A DNA stretch of 64,000 bases from Cryptomeria japonica (GCF_030272615.1 NC_081415.1:366956167-367020166); one strand, 5' to 3'. Shown: positions 1-11,498, counted from the stretch's first letter. Notes: a model not told the origin generated them from the letters alone. Numbers and translations: made by a program.

Positions 1-441
1 GACTTCAAGAGATGCCAACTGCCCGATTTCTTCCTCCCTTGTAGAAGCAAGCTTCTCTGCAAGAAAGGTCTCATGTTGTTGTTGGGCTTCCAACTCTTGT
101 TGTTACAATTGGTAAAATGCCTCCTCATCCTGCTGCTCCCAGAGTTGTTGTTGCTTGATTTCATCAATTTGCTGACTGAAACTGAGTATCATGCTTTTCA
201 TCTCAACAATAGCAGCCCTTTCATCCCTTTGGAGTTGATTAGGAGGCAGAACAGGGGTGGGTGGGCGACAAGCATTAGGGAAATACCCACCTACTGCTGG
301 AGCAAGGTCATTTGGATTGAAACTAGGAGCAGTCCTAGTTTGCTCATGTTGGTAGGTTGGGGAGGGTTGATTTGCATTTTCATAGAATGGGGGTGAATAA
401 AAATTACACCCGTGGTATGTACTCATGGTGAAAGCATTCAA
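1..441 (-). pseudogene. Element D gag-like frame, N-terminal part, cut by window edge
   Basis: The frame starts at the ATG ending at 441 and runs off the left edge. A single in-frame stop at 103-105 separates about 112 residues from a continuation of about 34 more. The N-terminal half is rich in Pro, Tyr and Asn. The distal part is a Gln/Glu-rich heptad-like stretch (repeated QQQ, EEE), probably a coiled coil. It lies directly downstream, on the minus strand, of a leader and an LTR, which is the position of gag. No capsid domain or zinc knuckle falls inside the window, so the family is not settled; a Ty3/gypsy-type gag is the best guess from position and composition. The stop suggests a decayed copy. 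Confidence 0.5.
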
Positions 442-769
442 AAGAGATAAATTTCATTACATACAATGCTTGAACAGGGTAAAAATATTCTGCCCTATCA
501 GAGGAAAGTGACAACATACCATGATCATCGAAATTGTTTGAAGTCAGGTGATTGAAAGAAGTTGCCTCCAAAGGCATGAAATTGAAGAGCACACCAAATC
601 TTCAGTTGGCTTTAAGCTCTGGAATGCTTAACCAATGGATATCTTTCTGTAGAATCGCTAGGTGTGTGTAGATCTTGCCTCCAAAGGCTGGAATCACTGC
701 TGCTCACACCAAAACAATAGCTAAGGTGACCTTCTATGAACTAAAATAGTTCAACAGTCTCACCAGGCG
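442..769 (-). other. Element D leader with possible primer site
   Basis: This is the untranslated stretch between the LTR edge and the gag-like frame. The bases just outside the LTR read TCTCACCA then GGCG on the plus strand, so a CCA-type tRNA 3' end could pair here (about 750-765), four bases from the LTR. I could not assign the tRNA. A short open frame at 404-592 is probably chance. Confidence 0.4.
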
Positions 770-1534
770 TGCCAAAAACTATAGTCACAAAAGTTGCACC
801 ATGTGATGATCAACCCTGATTATCAACTTTGTGAAATATGGAAACAACCTATCAAGTGTGGGACCTTGTGCTGTTGTGAGGTTGAATCTCTGGAAAGGTT
901 GACTTCCTTTTCAAACTGATGCAAAGTGTTGACCAACCCAACACATGCAAAACTAATCTATTGATCTAATAGGGAAAAGGGAGAGAGAGAGAAGGGTTGC
1001 TAAAAGAGGGGAAAAGGGGTTTGCACCCAGATTGAAATTGTGATATTCCTGCCTATAGCTGCACAAAAACATCAATAAAGCTACCCCAAGAATGTACAAG
1101 ATCCTATTCTAATCAGTCACCTTAGTGCGAGTGAAGGTTGAAATTCTATGAGATGAGGAGATGAACTAAGACTAGTTCACAATCAACATCTATAGAGGGA
1201 TAAACACGATCACCTACAACTAAGGAAAACAAATCAGAACGTATTCAAACAGGAAGGTTAAAAACTTACACAATCTGTTCAAACTGAATAAAGGCAAGAA
1301 GACTAATTTTATTCATGTAAGGGCAAGGCAAAATTGACAAGTGCAGAGAGACATAAGAATTCTGCAAAAGAAAGAGAGAAGATCTCTTAAACATGGTTAC
1401 AAAATATCTGAGAGGAGGAGAAGATTAGATCGACTGATCTGATAACGTGCTGAAACAACCTCTAGAAGTGTCCTTTGCAACAAAATCCCCACAAATCAAG
1501 GAGAAAACTCTACGAATGATGCATCTAAGATGAC

Positions 1535-1541
1535 ATATATA
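1535..1541 (-). promoter_or_regulatory. TATA box of element D LTR
   Basis: The minus strand reads CTATATATG in a local GC-neutral context. It is the best TATA candidate in this LTR. It would place the transcription start near 1505-1510, leaving a U3 of about 1.3 kb that contains the repeat array at 1930-2560. Confidence 0.45.
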
Positions 1542-1929
1542 GGCAAAAAGGTATTCATTTTGCAATGAATAGGCATGCGTGGCGTCGAAAATTGGCTTGC
1601 ACATCGTCTGGAGTAATGGTGGAGTCCTCTGGCAGCTGTGATGAAAATCTGATTGGATCTAGAGCGTCGACTGAGCAAAATTGGTCGACAACCACCTTGC
1701 ATAGGGTATGAATGCCCAATGGCCCCTACAAGTTTGAAAATTGGTCGTCGATCTGAGAGATTCGCATGAAGATGGACATGCGAGATCTCTCCACGTAGCT
1801 CCCTAAAAAGCTCAAACGAGCTTTAATACATGGCCGTTCGATCGGGCCCTTATGAAGATCTAACGATCGTTAGTGTTTGACGTGGCGGGCTAGGTCCACA
1901 TTAGATGCGCTGAGTGACCCCATAAATTG

Positions 1930-2560
1930 TCACATTCACCACACGAGATAGTAGGGAGGTCAACTTTCTGCACAATCTTACCCCGCACAATCATCTTCAT
2001 ATGCTTCTGTTTGGTGTGAGATAATAGAGGACCACATTATCTTATCCCGCATGACCCCTTATTTGTGATTTTTCTTAGCTCAGTATAGGAAGAAACCATC
2101 TTTTTTTGTTGTTTTTTTATCCCACACGACTGTTCCTTTTTACCTTTTTGCCTTGCAGGATTAGGGGGGGGGGACCCTTTTCTTACTTTTTTTAATCTCG
2201 CATGATCATCCGGTTTGTTATTAACCTGTCATGGGATAAGAAAACGACCTATAGATCTTATCCCATGGGACCTTTTCCTTTGCATTTAACCTACCGCGGG
2301 GTGACGGGAGAAACCCCTCTTGCTTTATTTCCTTACCTTGCATGACATCTTAGTATGCTTTTTCTTTGGTGCGGGGTAGTGGGGGAAGGAAACCTCGTCT
2401 TGCATGTGTTGCCATGCACTTTATGCTTTGCAGGATAACAGGAACATCGCCCACACTTCACTTTCTCTTATCCCACAAGCCTCATTTTTTTGATCTATAC
2501 CTGCGCGGGTGAAGAAAGGAACTGACTTCCTTTCCTTCCCCCGCCATCCCGCGCAGATAA
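1930..2560. repeat. Degenerate array of CTTATCCCGCATGAC-like words in both orientations
   Basis: About a dozen variants of a 14-16 bp word occur at irregular spacing of about 40-70 bp. Examples are CTTATCCCGCATGACC near 2040, TTATCCCACACGAC near 2118, and the reverse-complement form CATGGGATAAG near 2230 followed by CTTATCCCATG near 2258. The 2230/2258 pair makes an 11-bp inverted repeat. The block is richer in GC than its surroundings and lies in the U3 part of the element D LTR. It also holds a run of nine G near 2165. Confidence 0.6.
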
Positions 2561-2815
2561 AACTTGAGTCCCCCATACCCTTACCCTATTGGAACTTGTT
2601 GTGATGAATAACACACTATGACCAACACAAGGCGACAAATAACACGAGACAAGATACTAGTGTGACTATAAGGTGCGGGTCAATAACCCTCGTGTTATGC
2701 ACCTACTGAAAAATAAAGAAGCAACTAACTCTACTGAGTACGATAACACGACGTGTTAGTCACACTGAATTCCTAGATTTGATAGTTGCTAAGGTTGGCA
2801 CAAAAATTGTCAACA

Positions 2816-3323
2816 GTATCTACTGTCATCTATTTGGCCATTTGGTGAAAGATTGCTAGAAGTTGATAGCATCCCAACAATCAAAACAAGGAGGGTCCAA
2901 GTAGAAGTCCAATTCTGCCATGCATCCTGATCAGAAGAAATCTGCCTTCTATGCATTCATGGCCCAAAGCCCATTTGACGATGTGCAATCATCAGCCTGG
3001 TACATTGACTCTGGAGCCTCTCGATATTTCACACATCGTCGGGATTGGTTTACAAAGTACATGCCTTTCACCGATTCAAAGATCTTTGGAGGAGGAAAGA
3101 GTATACTATTGTCGACAAGGGCAACGTTCAAATTTCATCTGATGGGAGGGATTTGATATTCCTCAATGTATACTTTGTACTTGGTATGACACTCAATCTA
3201 CTATCAGTCAATCGGATTATGCAACATTCTCCACAGCTGGATGTCATCTTTGGGTTGCACAAGTGCAACATTGTTGATAGGGAGGCTCACACTATAGTTA
3301 TTAGTGTACACGGTGAAAATGGA
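2816..3323 (+). pseudogene. Ty1/copia gag-protease fragment
   Basis: Reading from 2821, the frame gives a zinc-knuckle remnant (C-H-L-F-G-H-L-V-K-D-C), a stop, and then the copia aspartic protease signature AWYIDSGASRYFTHRRDWF at about 2996-3052. After a frameshift near 3110-3150 it continues as the protease-to-GAG-pre-integrase stretch (V-L-G-M-T-L-N-L-L-S-V). It ends abruptly at 3323 where the LTR at 3324 begins. It is flanked on both sides by LTRs of other elements, so it is a remnant of an older copia copy. It differs in orientation and in protease sequence from copia element E. Confidence 0.85.
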
Positions 3324-4070
3324 TGATGAAAACAATAATATTGAAAGACTAACAAAGATCCAATCACAAAACCCTAGCCTAACAATGAAAAGCATCCACC
3401 ATACACAAATGAAGATACCTACAATCATGCAAATAAACAATAACAAAACAAAATATACCATTCACATGACAAGTAGGGTTTCAATCTCCATTGATCTTGT
3501 TTGATATATTTTCTCTCAGATTTTATGTGTGCACAAGAGCTCAACAAAGAACGGATTGTGGTTGATAGCTTGATCGCAAGAAGACTTGATTGCATAAGAT
3601 TGATTATGTCCTTAGGTGATTAGGGTTGAAAAGGAAGATGGCATCCTCTTATATAGAGAACACTATAGGAAATGGAGGGATAAGATTAAGAAGTGTAAAG
3701 ATAAATGGTCGACTAGGATTAAAGGTAGGTAGAGGAAACAATTAAATGATAAAGGGGGTAGGTAAGAGAATAATTAAGAGATGAATGACATGTCGTGGGT
3801 AGAAAAGGCTAACGAATTAAATAAATAAATAAATATTTATTTAATTATTAGAGGAAGTGAGATCAATTAAATAAATAAAATATTTATTTAATTTAGGAAA
3901 ATCATAATTTAAATAAATAAAAGTATTTGTTTAAATAAGGAAATGCTTAGAAGAGGATTAATGAATTACTTAAATAAATAGATTTATTTAATTAATATAA
4001 GACTTAGGATAAAACAATTAAATAAATAAAATATTTATTTAATTAGACAACACAATTTTAGGTGTCTACA
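3324..4070 (-). repeat. 3' LTR adjoining element B (747 bp)
   Basis: Minus strand: it begins TGTAGACACCTAAAA at 4070 and ends about TTTTCATCA at 3324. A purine tract lies immediately outside its start, which identifies it as a 3' LTR. A TATA box (CTATATAAGAG, 3648-3656) is present. The first 250 bp hold about five AT palindromes of AATTAAATAAATA type. The lower edge interrupts a copia reading frame, so it is well placed to within about 3 bp (3324 or 3327). Confidence 0.75.
3648..3656 (-). promoter_or_regulatory. TATA box in LTR 3324-4070
   Basis: The minus strand reads CTATATAAGAGGATGCC, a canonical plant TATA context about 415 bp from the LTR start. Transcription would begin roughly 30 bp further down the minus strand. 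Confidence 0.5.
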
Positions 4071-4081
4071 TTTTGCCCCTA
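4071..4081 (-). other. Polypurine tract of element B
   Basis: The minus strand reads AGGGGCAAAA directly before the LTR start TGTAGACACC. This is the usual position and composition of the plus-strand primer of LTR retrotransposons. Confidence 0.8.
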
Positions 4082-4320
4082 TTTGAGACAATGTAGCTTG
4101 TTACGTTGGCTCAAAGAATATAAGATAAATTGATACGAAGTTTTCCATTACGGGAATGATATGCCTCCTCGAGAGATTGGATGAAAATGTTTGAAAAGAT
4201 CGCAGACAATCTCTCGATAAGAAAGAAAGGCTAGAAAGGACTAACAAGATAGGGTGACAAGGTCACATAGGAAAAATACTGACTCAAGATGAATCAAAAA
4301 AATCGTGTCTGTCTTAAGAG

Positions 4321-4612
4321 GCCAAAATTGATAGTTCTATGATGAACAAATGCTATCAATTGGATAAGCTACTGTTAGGATTCACTCAAACAAGTGCCGT
4401 ATATAAGACAAACTGAAAACAAGGCTAGAATTGACAATTCTATAATAAACATACATTGCCAACTAGATACGCTGCTAAGAAGATTCACTCAAACAGGTGC
4501 CTTAGAAAAGACAAACGGGAAAGAAGGCTAGAATTGACAATTATGTGATAAACATATGTTGCCAATTGTATAAGCTGCTAAGAGGATTCACTCAACAGGT
4601 TCTCTAAACATG
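4321..4612 (-). repeat. 103-bp tandem repeat, about 2.8 copies
   Basis: Units begin at 4321, 4424 and 4527, an exact 103-bp step. Each starts with AGAATTGACAATTCTAT-like text and contains AAGCTGCTAAGAGGATTCACTC. The copies differ at scattered positions, and the third is truncated at its distal end. The array lies in the 3' UTR of element B. Confidence 0.85.
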
Positions 4613-4687
4613 TATGGTTTGCTAAGCTGAGTATAGAATAAGTCGTCGAATTGATAAAATCCGGTGAGTGCTGTAGCAGAATATGAT

Positions 4688-4855
4688 TAAGTGCAATGTG
4701 ACAAACATATACACTAGGATGCAACGACATGTGATAGACATAAGCACTAGGATAGAGCCTGATGAGCAACACCATGTGATGGACATAGGTACTAGGCTAG
4801 GCTAGGATAAGATAAGTAGCACTATGTGATGAACATGAGTACCACCAGGATTGAC
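4688..4855 (-). repeat. About 45-50-bp tandem repeat, four degenerate copies
   Basis: The word CATGTGATAGACATAAGCACTAGG recurs in four variants near 4695, 4724, 4772 and 4822, spaced about 30-50 bp apart. It follows the 103-bp array in the same 3' UTR. Confidence 0.65.
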
Positions 4856-6914
4856 ATGATTGATTTGATTGGATGCAAGAGTACTTATCCCAGATTGAGT
4901 CTAAAGAGAGATTCCCTGTGACACATCGATTACGAACAAATTTGACTGCCGAGGACCACGCTGTGATCAAGGCGATGAGATTGAGACACATTATGTATAT
5001 ATCTGAGATTTGGGCAAACACAAGACTGTTAACTGCTTTGGTGAAAAGATGGTCCCGCAGGGTCTGTAGGAGGGGACAAACGAGATGATCCAGGGGTTGT
5101 TCCTTCGGAAGCTCATATTCCTTCGAGGCTTGCCGACTCCAAGGGAGGGTCTTCATCATAGCTCTCTTGGATCTCGTTTTATATTAGTTTTTTGTATGAT
5201 GATGTAGACACCTTTGGGTGATTTTGTAGCCATACGATATTGACATAATTGTATCATGACACTTTTTTTTTTGATATATATATGAGATGACTCATTCCTT
5301 TCGGCAACTATATGCATGTGTATTATGTGTTTGTAATTCTATATGATGATGAAACTTATGTATTCATGTTTTTGTAATGATTCTACGATGCTTATGATGA
5401 TGATAATGATATAGATGCCAAATATGTACATGATGAGATGTATTATATTTTTGTTCTTTTTTTGGGTTTATATGCAAATGCAAATGCTATTAGTGATATA
5501 TGCAGGATGTGATGCTATCATGATTTATAAATGTATGCATACAATGAAAATTGATAACATGTGGTGATGCAGGTGAATGAAATGCAGGTATTTTTGGCAT
5601 GTCATTATACTCAGTCATGTGATAGCAGGCTACATGGACTCAGGAAGGACGATGGAGGTCAATCATGAAAGGGGGATGAAAGGTAAAATATATGGAAGTG
5701 AAAGAGCTTCTTGTGCTATTATCATCATTGAGATTTTTTATGGAAAATAGGTTATGACAATCGAGGTATAGGTTCGACCCAGAAAGTCATTGTATCCGTT
5801 TGCATGGAGATCAGATAGTTGCAAACAAGGAATGCCCCAGTTCACACTACACTCACAATGTTCTCATATCCTTGGACAAGCCATAACATTAGTAAGAGAC
5901 AATCCATAGACAACAAAATAAATAGGTGAACATACCCCATCATTTCCTTTTTAGTCAAAGACATCCTGGAGATAGAATCTCTAGTGAGAGACATCCTAGA
6001 AAAGCTAAAAGACATGTCACCAAAACATAAAATCAAAAGAAAACCAAGGCTTGACACCAACACACAATAAAATCCTCAAGTTATTTGTGTTTCTTTTCAC
6101 ATATGCTAACATGTTTGATTTGTTTACAATGTTGTTATCCTGATAAAGGATAGATTATACTGAAAACCATGTTGTTGCCAAAGTCTACTGAAAGATTTGA
6201 TTTGTTGAAAGTCCACTTCTGCTTGTGTCTCATATGATAGTGACTAAATCCATGAAACTGATACTTTATTGTGAAGAACGGATTTTTACTGTGGATTGGC
6301 AATGCGAGTGATCTTTTATTGCAGATTATGCGTGAAAAGAAGGAGGAATGAAAAGACGATGCTCCTCAAAACATGCGATGCTCAGAGTACCACTTCCATC
6401 ACTAGATTTAGGATTTTGCCCTAGTTGTAGATTGGACCTAATTTATTATGAAAGGAAAGGGGTGAAAAGGAGGTTATATTATGAATGCCTAACCAAGCTT
6501 AGGTAGATCAATAACAAGCCATGATGGGAATGGGTAAGTTTATTATGGATGGATATGTTGTGAGTGTGTGCAGAGTGAAAGGATAATATTGAATCTTGAA
6601 GTTTGATAGACTATAGAAGAGTGGGGACAGTGGAACATCTACAACATGTATGAGTCAGGAGGAACAATGTCTCTACACATGGTGCTGGTAACCCGATTTT
6701 CACCACGGTACTTGCCCAAGGCGCCATTGAAGTGGTTTTCATCGTTGGATGAATTTATTTATTTTTAATTTTTTCAAATTTTCCAATTTTTTTGTGGCAC
6801 AAGGCATCTATTTGCCAGGTTTTCACCAAGTAATGATTTTTCTATTTTTATGATTTTTTTAATTATATTTTTGTGATATTTTTTTGTGTTTTTGAATTAG
6901 GATATTCTAAAGAG

Positions 6915-8280
6915 CTATGTGTAAAACCTGTGAAGGTGCATGTTGTTGGTATGATCTTCCAAAGTTTCTCCATCTGGTGTTGAGAGATGATATGCACCTA
7001 ATCCATAGACTACTGTGATGACATAAGGACCAAGCCAATTGGGCTCAAATTTTCCTTTCTTTTCTCGGTCCTGCTGATTTTTAGAATTCTCTCTCAATAC
7101 TAAGTCACCTACCTCAAATGTACAAGGCTTTACCTTATGATTGTAGCTATAACTCATTCTCTGTTGATAAGCTTTAAGATGATTAAAAGTAGTTTGTCTT
7201 TGCTCATCCAATAGTTTTAGTTCCTGTAAGCGGGAGACCCTGTATTCTTCATCATTGATTATATCGCGTAAAGAGACTCGCAAGGATGGTAAATCGACCT
7301 TAATAGGAAAGATAGCTTTAACAACATAGAAAAGTGAATAAGGAGTGGCTCCAGTAGGTGTACAAACACTTGTGCGATAGGCCCAAAGTGCAGGATTGAG
7401 TTGGATGTGCCAGTTTCAACCAACATCATCGACTATCTTTTTGAGGATTTGGAGAATGGATTTGTTAGACGCCTCAACTTGACCATTATCTTGGGGGTAG
7501 TATGGAGTGGAAAAGCGGTGGTTAATATGAAAGCAATCACAAAGTTCACGAGCATCCTGATTTTTGAAGGGACGTCCGTTGTCTGTGATGATGGAAAGAG
7601 GGACACCATAGTGAAAAATGATGTAATTAAGGATGAATGTCGCAATCTATTTTCTAGTGACTTGGTGAGAGGAACGCCTATAATCCATTTTGTGAAATAT
7701 TGTATGGCAACAATAATGAATTTATGGCCATTGGAAGAAGAAGGGTGAATCTTGCCTATGAGATCAAGTCCCTACTGACAAAAGGGCCAAGGAGTTCGGT
7801 TGAAGTTCCTAAGCTGGCGCATGAATGAGGTCTCCATGAATCTGACATTGCTTACATTTATTGATAAGCTGGTATGAGTCTTTTTCCATGGTGGACCAGT
7901 AGCATCCAATCCTGATAAGTTTCTTGGCTAAGGTCGGACCACTAGAGTGGGCACCACATATACCTTTATGAACCTCACGTAACACAATATGAGATTCGTC
8001 ACTTTCTAAAAATCTAAGAAGAGTTCCATCTAGACCTCGACGGTAAAGGGTATCAGCTAAGATGACATAGTGAGAGGATTGGTGAATGAAAGTGCGATAC
8101 TGATTGTTGGAAAGGTCAGGTGGAAGGGTATTGTTGCGAAGGTAAGTGAAAATGGCATCGTACCAAGGAGAATCGAGAACAACGAGATCTCATACGTGGG
8201 AACCCAAAGATTATCCACCAAGAACTCATAGCGGGTCTCATTCTATGGTAGGTTGATCAATGAAGCACTAGTAGCCATGG
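6915..8280 (-). pseudogene. Element B integrase domain of pol
   Basis: Minus strand: an HHCC zinc-binding segment near 7820-8010 (E-V-H-K-G-I-C-G-A-H ... C-K-Q-C) leads to the catalytic core. The core keeps ITDNG near 7576 and NGQVEASNK near 7490, giving the second Asp and the Glu of the DDE triad; the first Asp lies in LDLIG near 7758. The C-terminal part (LQELKLLDEQRQ, then WLGPYV and a final NNMHLHRFYT) ends at 6915 and matches those of A and C. There are several stops, for example after HAPA near 7815 and before NWHIQL near 7410, so it is inactive. It would catalyse insertion of the cDNA into the host chromosome. Confidence 0.85.
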
Positions 8281-8660
8281 CATCTACAACTTGATTGTTA
8301 TCCCTTGGAATCTACTCAAAGATTATCTCTGTGAATTATTGTTTGAAGTCATCTATCATTTTCTTATAAGGCAATAATTTTTCATCTTTTATCTGGTAGT
8401 CATCATTTGCTTGATGAATCATTAGTTGAGAGTCCCCCAAAACATGAAGTTCTTGGATCTTCCACTGAACCACGATTCCTAAACCTATTATTAATGCCTC
8501 ATACTCTTCTATGTTATTGGTGCAAGGAAATGACAATCAATAGGTTTTAGGAATGGAATCCCCTTGAGGTGTGATAAAGAGGATACCAACTCCTACACCA
8601 AGCTGCTTGTATGAACCATCAAAATATAATTGCCAAGGCTTCATTCGTTTCACAGTGAGA
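8281..8660 (-). pseudogene. Element B second RNase H domain (aRH type)
   Basis: The frame contains WQLYFDGSYKQLGVGVGILF around 8640-8580, then NNIEEYEALI near 8520 and LGDSQLMIHQ near 8430. These supply the first Asp, the Glu and the second Asp of an RNase H active site. A stop splits the frame near 8535. The domain lies between the RT-linked RNase H and integrase. That is the position of the extra RNase H described for the Tat lineage, where it is thought to help remove RNA from the hybrid during reverse transcription. The intact-looking equivalent is in element A (39094-39690). Confidence 0.8.
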
Positions 8661-9955
8661 ATGTATTCATCTGGAAAGTCTGAAGTCATAGGAGTATCAT
8701 CAATCATGGGTGCATCTTCCAATTGATCTGCAATAGCTTGTCCTTTAATTTCTTTTCTATCCACATATTCAATGTCAAATTCACTCAGAGTCACAACCCA
8801 TTTAGCTCATCTTCTAGTGAGTGTTACCTTATTAAGAAGATATTTTAGTGGATCTATCCTAACAATGAGCTTTGTTTTATGAGTTAGCATGTAATGTCAT
8901 AATTTCTGTGAGGCAAAAACCACAACAAGACATGCATGCTCAATCGATGTGTAGTTAAGCTCATAGCCAACCAATGTACGACTAATATAATATATTGCTC
9001 TTTCTTTGCCTTCACTGTCCTGTTACGCCAAGGGTGCCCCCAATGCTATTCATGTGGCTGATATGTAGAGCAACATGGGTTTCCTTGGAATTGGCAGCAT
9101 CAAAACTGGTGGATTTAGGAGATAATATTTGAGTATCTGAAAATCCTGTTGACATTTATCACCCCACTTGAATTTAATGTTTTTGTGGAGTAGGTGCTGA
9201 AAAGGATGACATTTATTTGCAAGCTGAGCAATGAATCTTCGTATAGACTGGAGTCTACCTTGCAGAGACCAAAGTTGATTGATATTCTTTGGTGGTGACA
9301 TTTCTGATATAGTTTTGACTTTTACTGGATCAACTTCAATTCCTCTCTTTGAGACAATGTATCCAAGGAGCTTCCCGAAGGTTACTCCAAAGACACACTT
9401 CTTAGGGTTTAATCTAGCTTTGTATTTTTCTAACTGATCGAAGACCACTGAAAGGATGTCTAAATGTGTTTCTCTTTTTATTTATTTACCCAGGAGGTTG
9501 TCAACATAATCTTCCATGGTAACATGCATAAGATCATGAAAGATGGTAGTCATAGCTCTTTGGTATGTAGCACCTGTGTTCTTTAGTCTGAAGGGAATGA
9601 CATTCCAACAAAAAATTCCCCAAGGACAAGTAAATGCTGTTTTGTGTTGATCTTCAGGTATGATTTTTATCTGGTTGTACCTAGAGAATCCATCAATTAA
9701 AGACAACATTGCTTGACCAGTTATAAGATCCACTATCAAGTAAATATTTGGCAGCGGAAAATCATCTTTAGGGAAAGATTTGTTGATATATCTGATATCT
9801 ATACATATTCTGATGCTACGATCTGGCCTGCTAACAAGTACCAAGTTAGAGATCCATTAAGGGTAATCAATCAATCTTATGAATCCAACGTCCAATGGTT
9901 TCTCAAGTTCTACTTTTACTAATAGTGCCACTTGCAGATGCATCTTTCTCAATTT
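8661..9955 (-). pseudogene. Element B reverse transcriptase and RT-linked RNase H
   Basis: RT motifs occur in order: SIRICIDIRYIN near 9815, KDDFPLPN near 9770, LSLIDGFSRYNQI near 9700 (first catalytic Asp) and DYVDN near 9500. The last is YVDN where an active enzyme has YVDD, so one metal-binding Asp is lost. The connection (LNPKKCVFGVT) and the RT-linked RNase H (YYISRTLVGYELNY, then TLSEFDIEYVDRK near 8790) follow. There are stops near 9480, 9049 and 8805. It would copy the element RNA into DNA. It is clearly orthologous in order and sequence to the RT in A and C. Confidence 0.88.
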
Positions 9956-10670
9956 CTATTTCATAGGCTTAGCTCCTAGTGTGAAAGTCAAATGACACAT
10001 AACCAAGTCAGGATCTTGTCCAGGCATATCCGCATATGACCATGCAAAATTGATTTGTTGTTCTGTCAAGAAACTTATGAACTTCAGTCTTTCTTTTTCT
10101 ATCAGAGATTGTGCTAAGAATATGTTGTGTGGAATCTCTTCTGTGCCTATGTTTGTCTTGATAGTTTCCTCCACCAACATGGATGATTTCTCTTCATATG
10201 ATGTCATCGAGAGAATGTCAAGCCTTCCATCTTCAGGTGCCTCAAAGAGGTTTTCATCCTTATACATCTTTTCTTTTTACTTTTTTGGGTTCAGACAGTG
10301 CCACGACGTGGTTTTCACCATAAGACCGATGATTTGTTTTTATTTTTATGTTTTTGCGACTAGAAGGCCCAACACCCTCATCGAAGTATGCTACGCTATT
10401 TAGTTCTATAGTGTATCCTTCTTTATGGTCCCCAAACGAAAGATCATCTTGTATGACCAAATGGACTATAAAAGCATCATCATTCTCAACTGTGTCTAGT
10501 GGTAAAGGTCCTTTTTGGTCCCAATTAATGAGTTGTGGATGAACAAGAGAAGGACCATCGGTGTTTTCAAAGTCAGTGAGAGTAATGGTAAAGACACAAG
10601 TGTCTTTAGGTATGTCAAGGTAATTTTCAAGGTCATCACTAACACTCTCCTCATCTGTCTCAATCGTCAA
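9956..10670 (-). pseudogene. Element B acidic linker and pre-RT segment
   Basis: Two overlapping frames (10260-10670 and 9956-10267) encode an acidic, low-complexity stretch. It is followed by FAWSYADMPGQDPDL near 10040, a short block that precedes RT in Tat-like and some other plant gypsy pol proteins. The same block is present in C (near 59605) but missing from A. Its function is not known to me. Confidence 0.7.
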
Positions 10671-10970
10671 CTAATCCAAATTGACATCACTAGAAGTGCA
10701 TTCAACAACGAGAGTCCTCACTCTACACAATTTTGGCCTAGAACCTAGAAACGAAGACTGTTTGGGATCCTCAGAAGTTTTCCTTTATCCTCTGCTTCTT
10801 TTGTTATATTTGTTTGACCAATTCTGAATTACACTCTAAATAACTCTTCTTCTATGGGTTCGCCTAGTTCTCTAAATGTTTCAGTGAGCTCATAATCACT
10901 AGATGATTTATCTGAACCCCATTCCCATTTGTTGGAATCCGTGGAGTAGAATTTCTCTTCTTGTTGGTCA

Positions 10971-11394
10971 TTAGAATCTATGATTTGCAATGCTTATGTA
11001 AAAATTATGGGATCCTAATCTAAGAGGTATGAAGCGAAGTCCTTTGGAATGCTGATTTTTGAATGTTAACTCTGGTTGCAATGGTTCAATAATTCCTTTC
11101 TTTTGTAACCCAAGAGGGCCTTTACCATCATATCCAAATTTTTGCAAGAGCTTGAATCCTTTGGCATATTTCTCACAAGGTGTCGTAACAATCTCTTGTG
11201 TATCCTCTTCAGACTCTTTGTAAAGCATTTTGTACAAGTCCTCTTCTTCCATCACCCCACTTCTTGAATATAGTAGGATCCCATTTTAATGTAATGATAG
11301 ACACCTTTTTAGAAGGATGTGGTCGTCCATACTCTTTTGGAGAATCCATTACTTGTCTTAGGTACATAGTTTGATTTAGAGTGTACTTGCCCAT
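10971..11394 (-). pseudogene. Element B G-patch domain in pol
   Basis: The frame ending at 10971 contains, near 11168-11070, YAKGFKLLQKFGYDGKGPLG followed by KKGIIEP. This fits the G-patch pattern (G, hydrophobics, MGY/MGW, G-x-G-x-G, G-I). It lies between the protease-like region and RT. The same domain at the same place occurs in A (about 41935-42031) and C (about 58185-58290), so it belongs to the lineage. In other proteins G-patches bind RNA or activate DEAH helicases; betaretroviral proteases also carry one. A role for it here is inference. Confidence 0.78.
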
Positions 11395-11498
11395 GCCTTT
11401 GTCTTGATATTTCCCTTTAAGCTCACCTTATTTTGATGTTGAAGGTTTTAATGATTCAGGATCAACTTATGAAGGAGTTGCTTCTCTATTGATTGGTA

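Larger units (their letters stand above)
770..2815 (-). mobile_element. Element D 5' LTR (2.05 kb)
   Basis: On the plus strand the segment begins TGCCAAAAAC and ends TTGTCAACA, so on the minus strand it is TG...CA. The upper edge abuts a copia protein fragment that has been interrupted, which fixes the junction at 2815/2816. The lower edge is followed by a possible primer site and a gag-like frame. A TATA box sits about 1.27 kb into the LTR. The partner LTR and the second copy of the expected GTATC target duplication (2816-2820) lie outside the window. Both edges were read by eye; the lower one is less certain. Confidence 0.6.
4071..6914 (-). other. Element B 3' untranslated region
   Basis: About 2.8 kb separates the integrase stop from the PPT. 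It is AT-rich and holds two tandem arrays (4321-4612 and 4688-4855). The text near 6700-6860 (T-rich runs around GCCAGGTTTTCACCAAG) recurs in the 3' UTRs of elements A (about 37690-37800) and C (about 62800-62930). The words near 5860-5880 (CTCATATCCTTGGACAA) recur near 37015-37027. An open frame at 4797-5159 has no recognisable similarity and is probably chance. Confidence 0.65.

Noticed and set aside
4797-5159. Open frame of 120 codons on the minus strand in the 3' UTR of element B
   Set aside because: No motif or similarity to any family I know; it overlaps a repeat region and lies after the end of pol. Probably chance.
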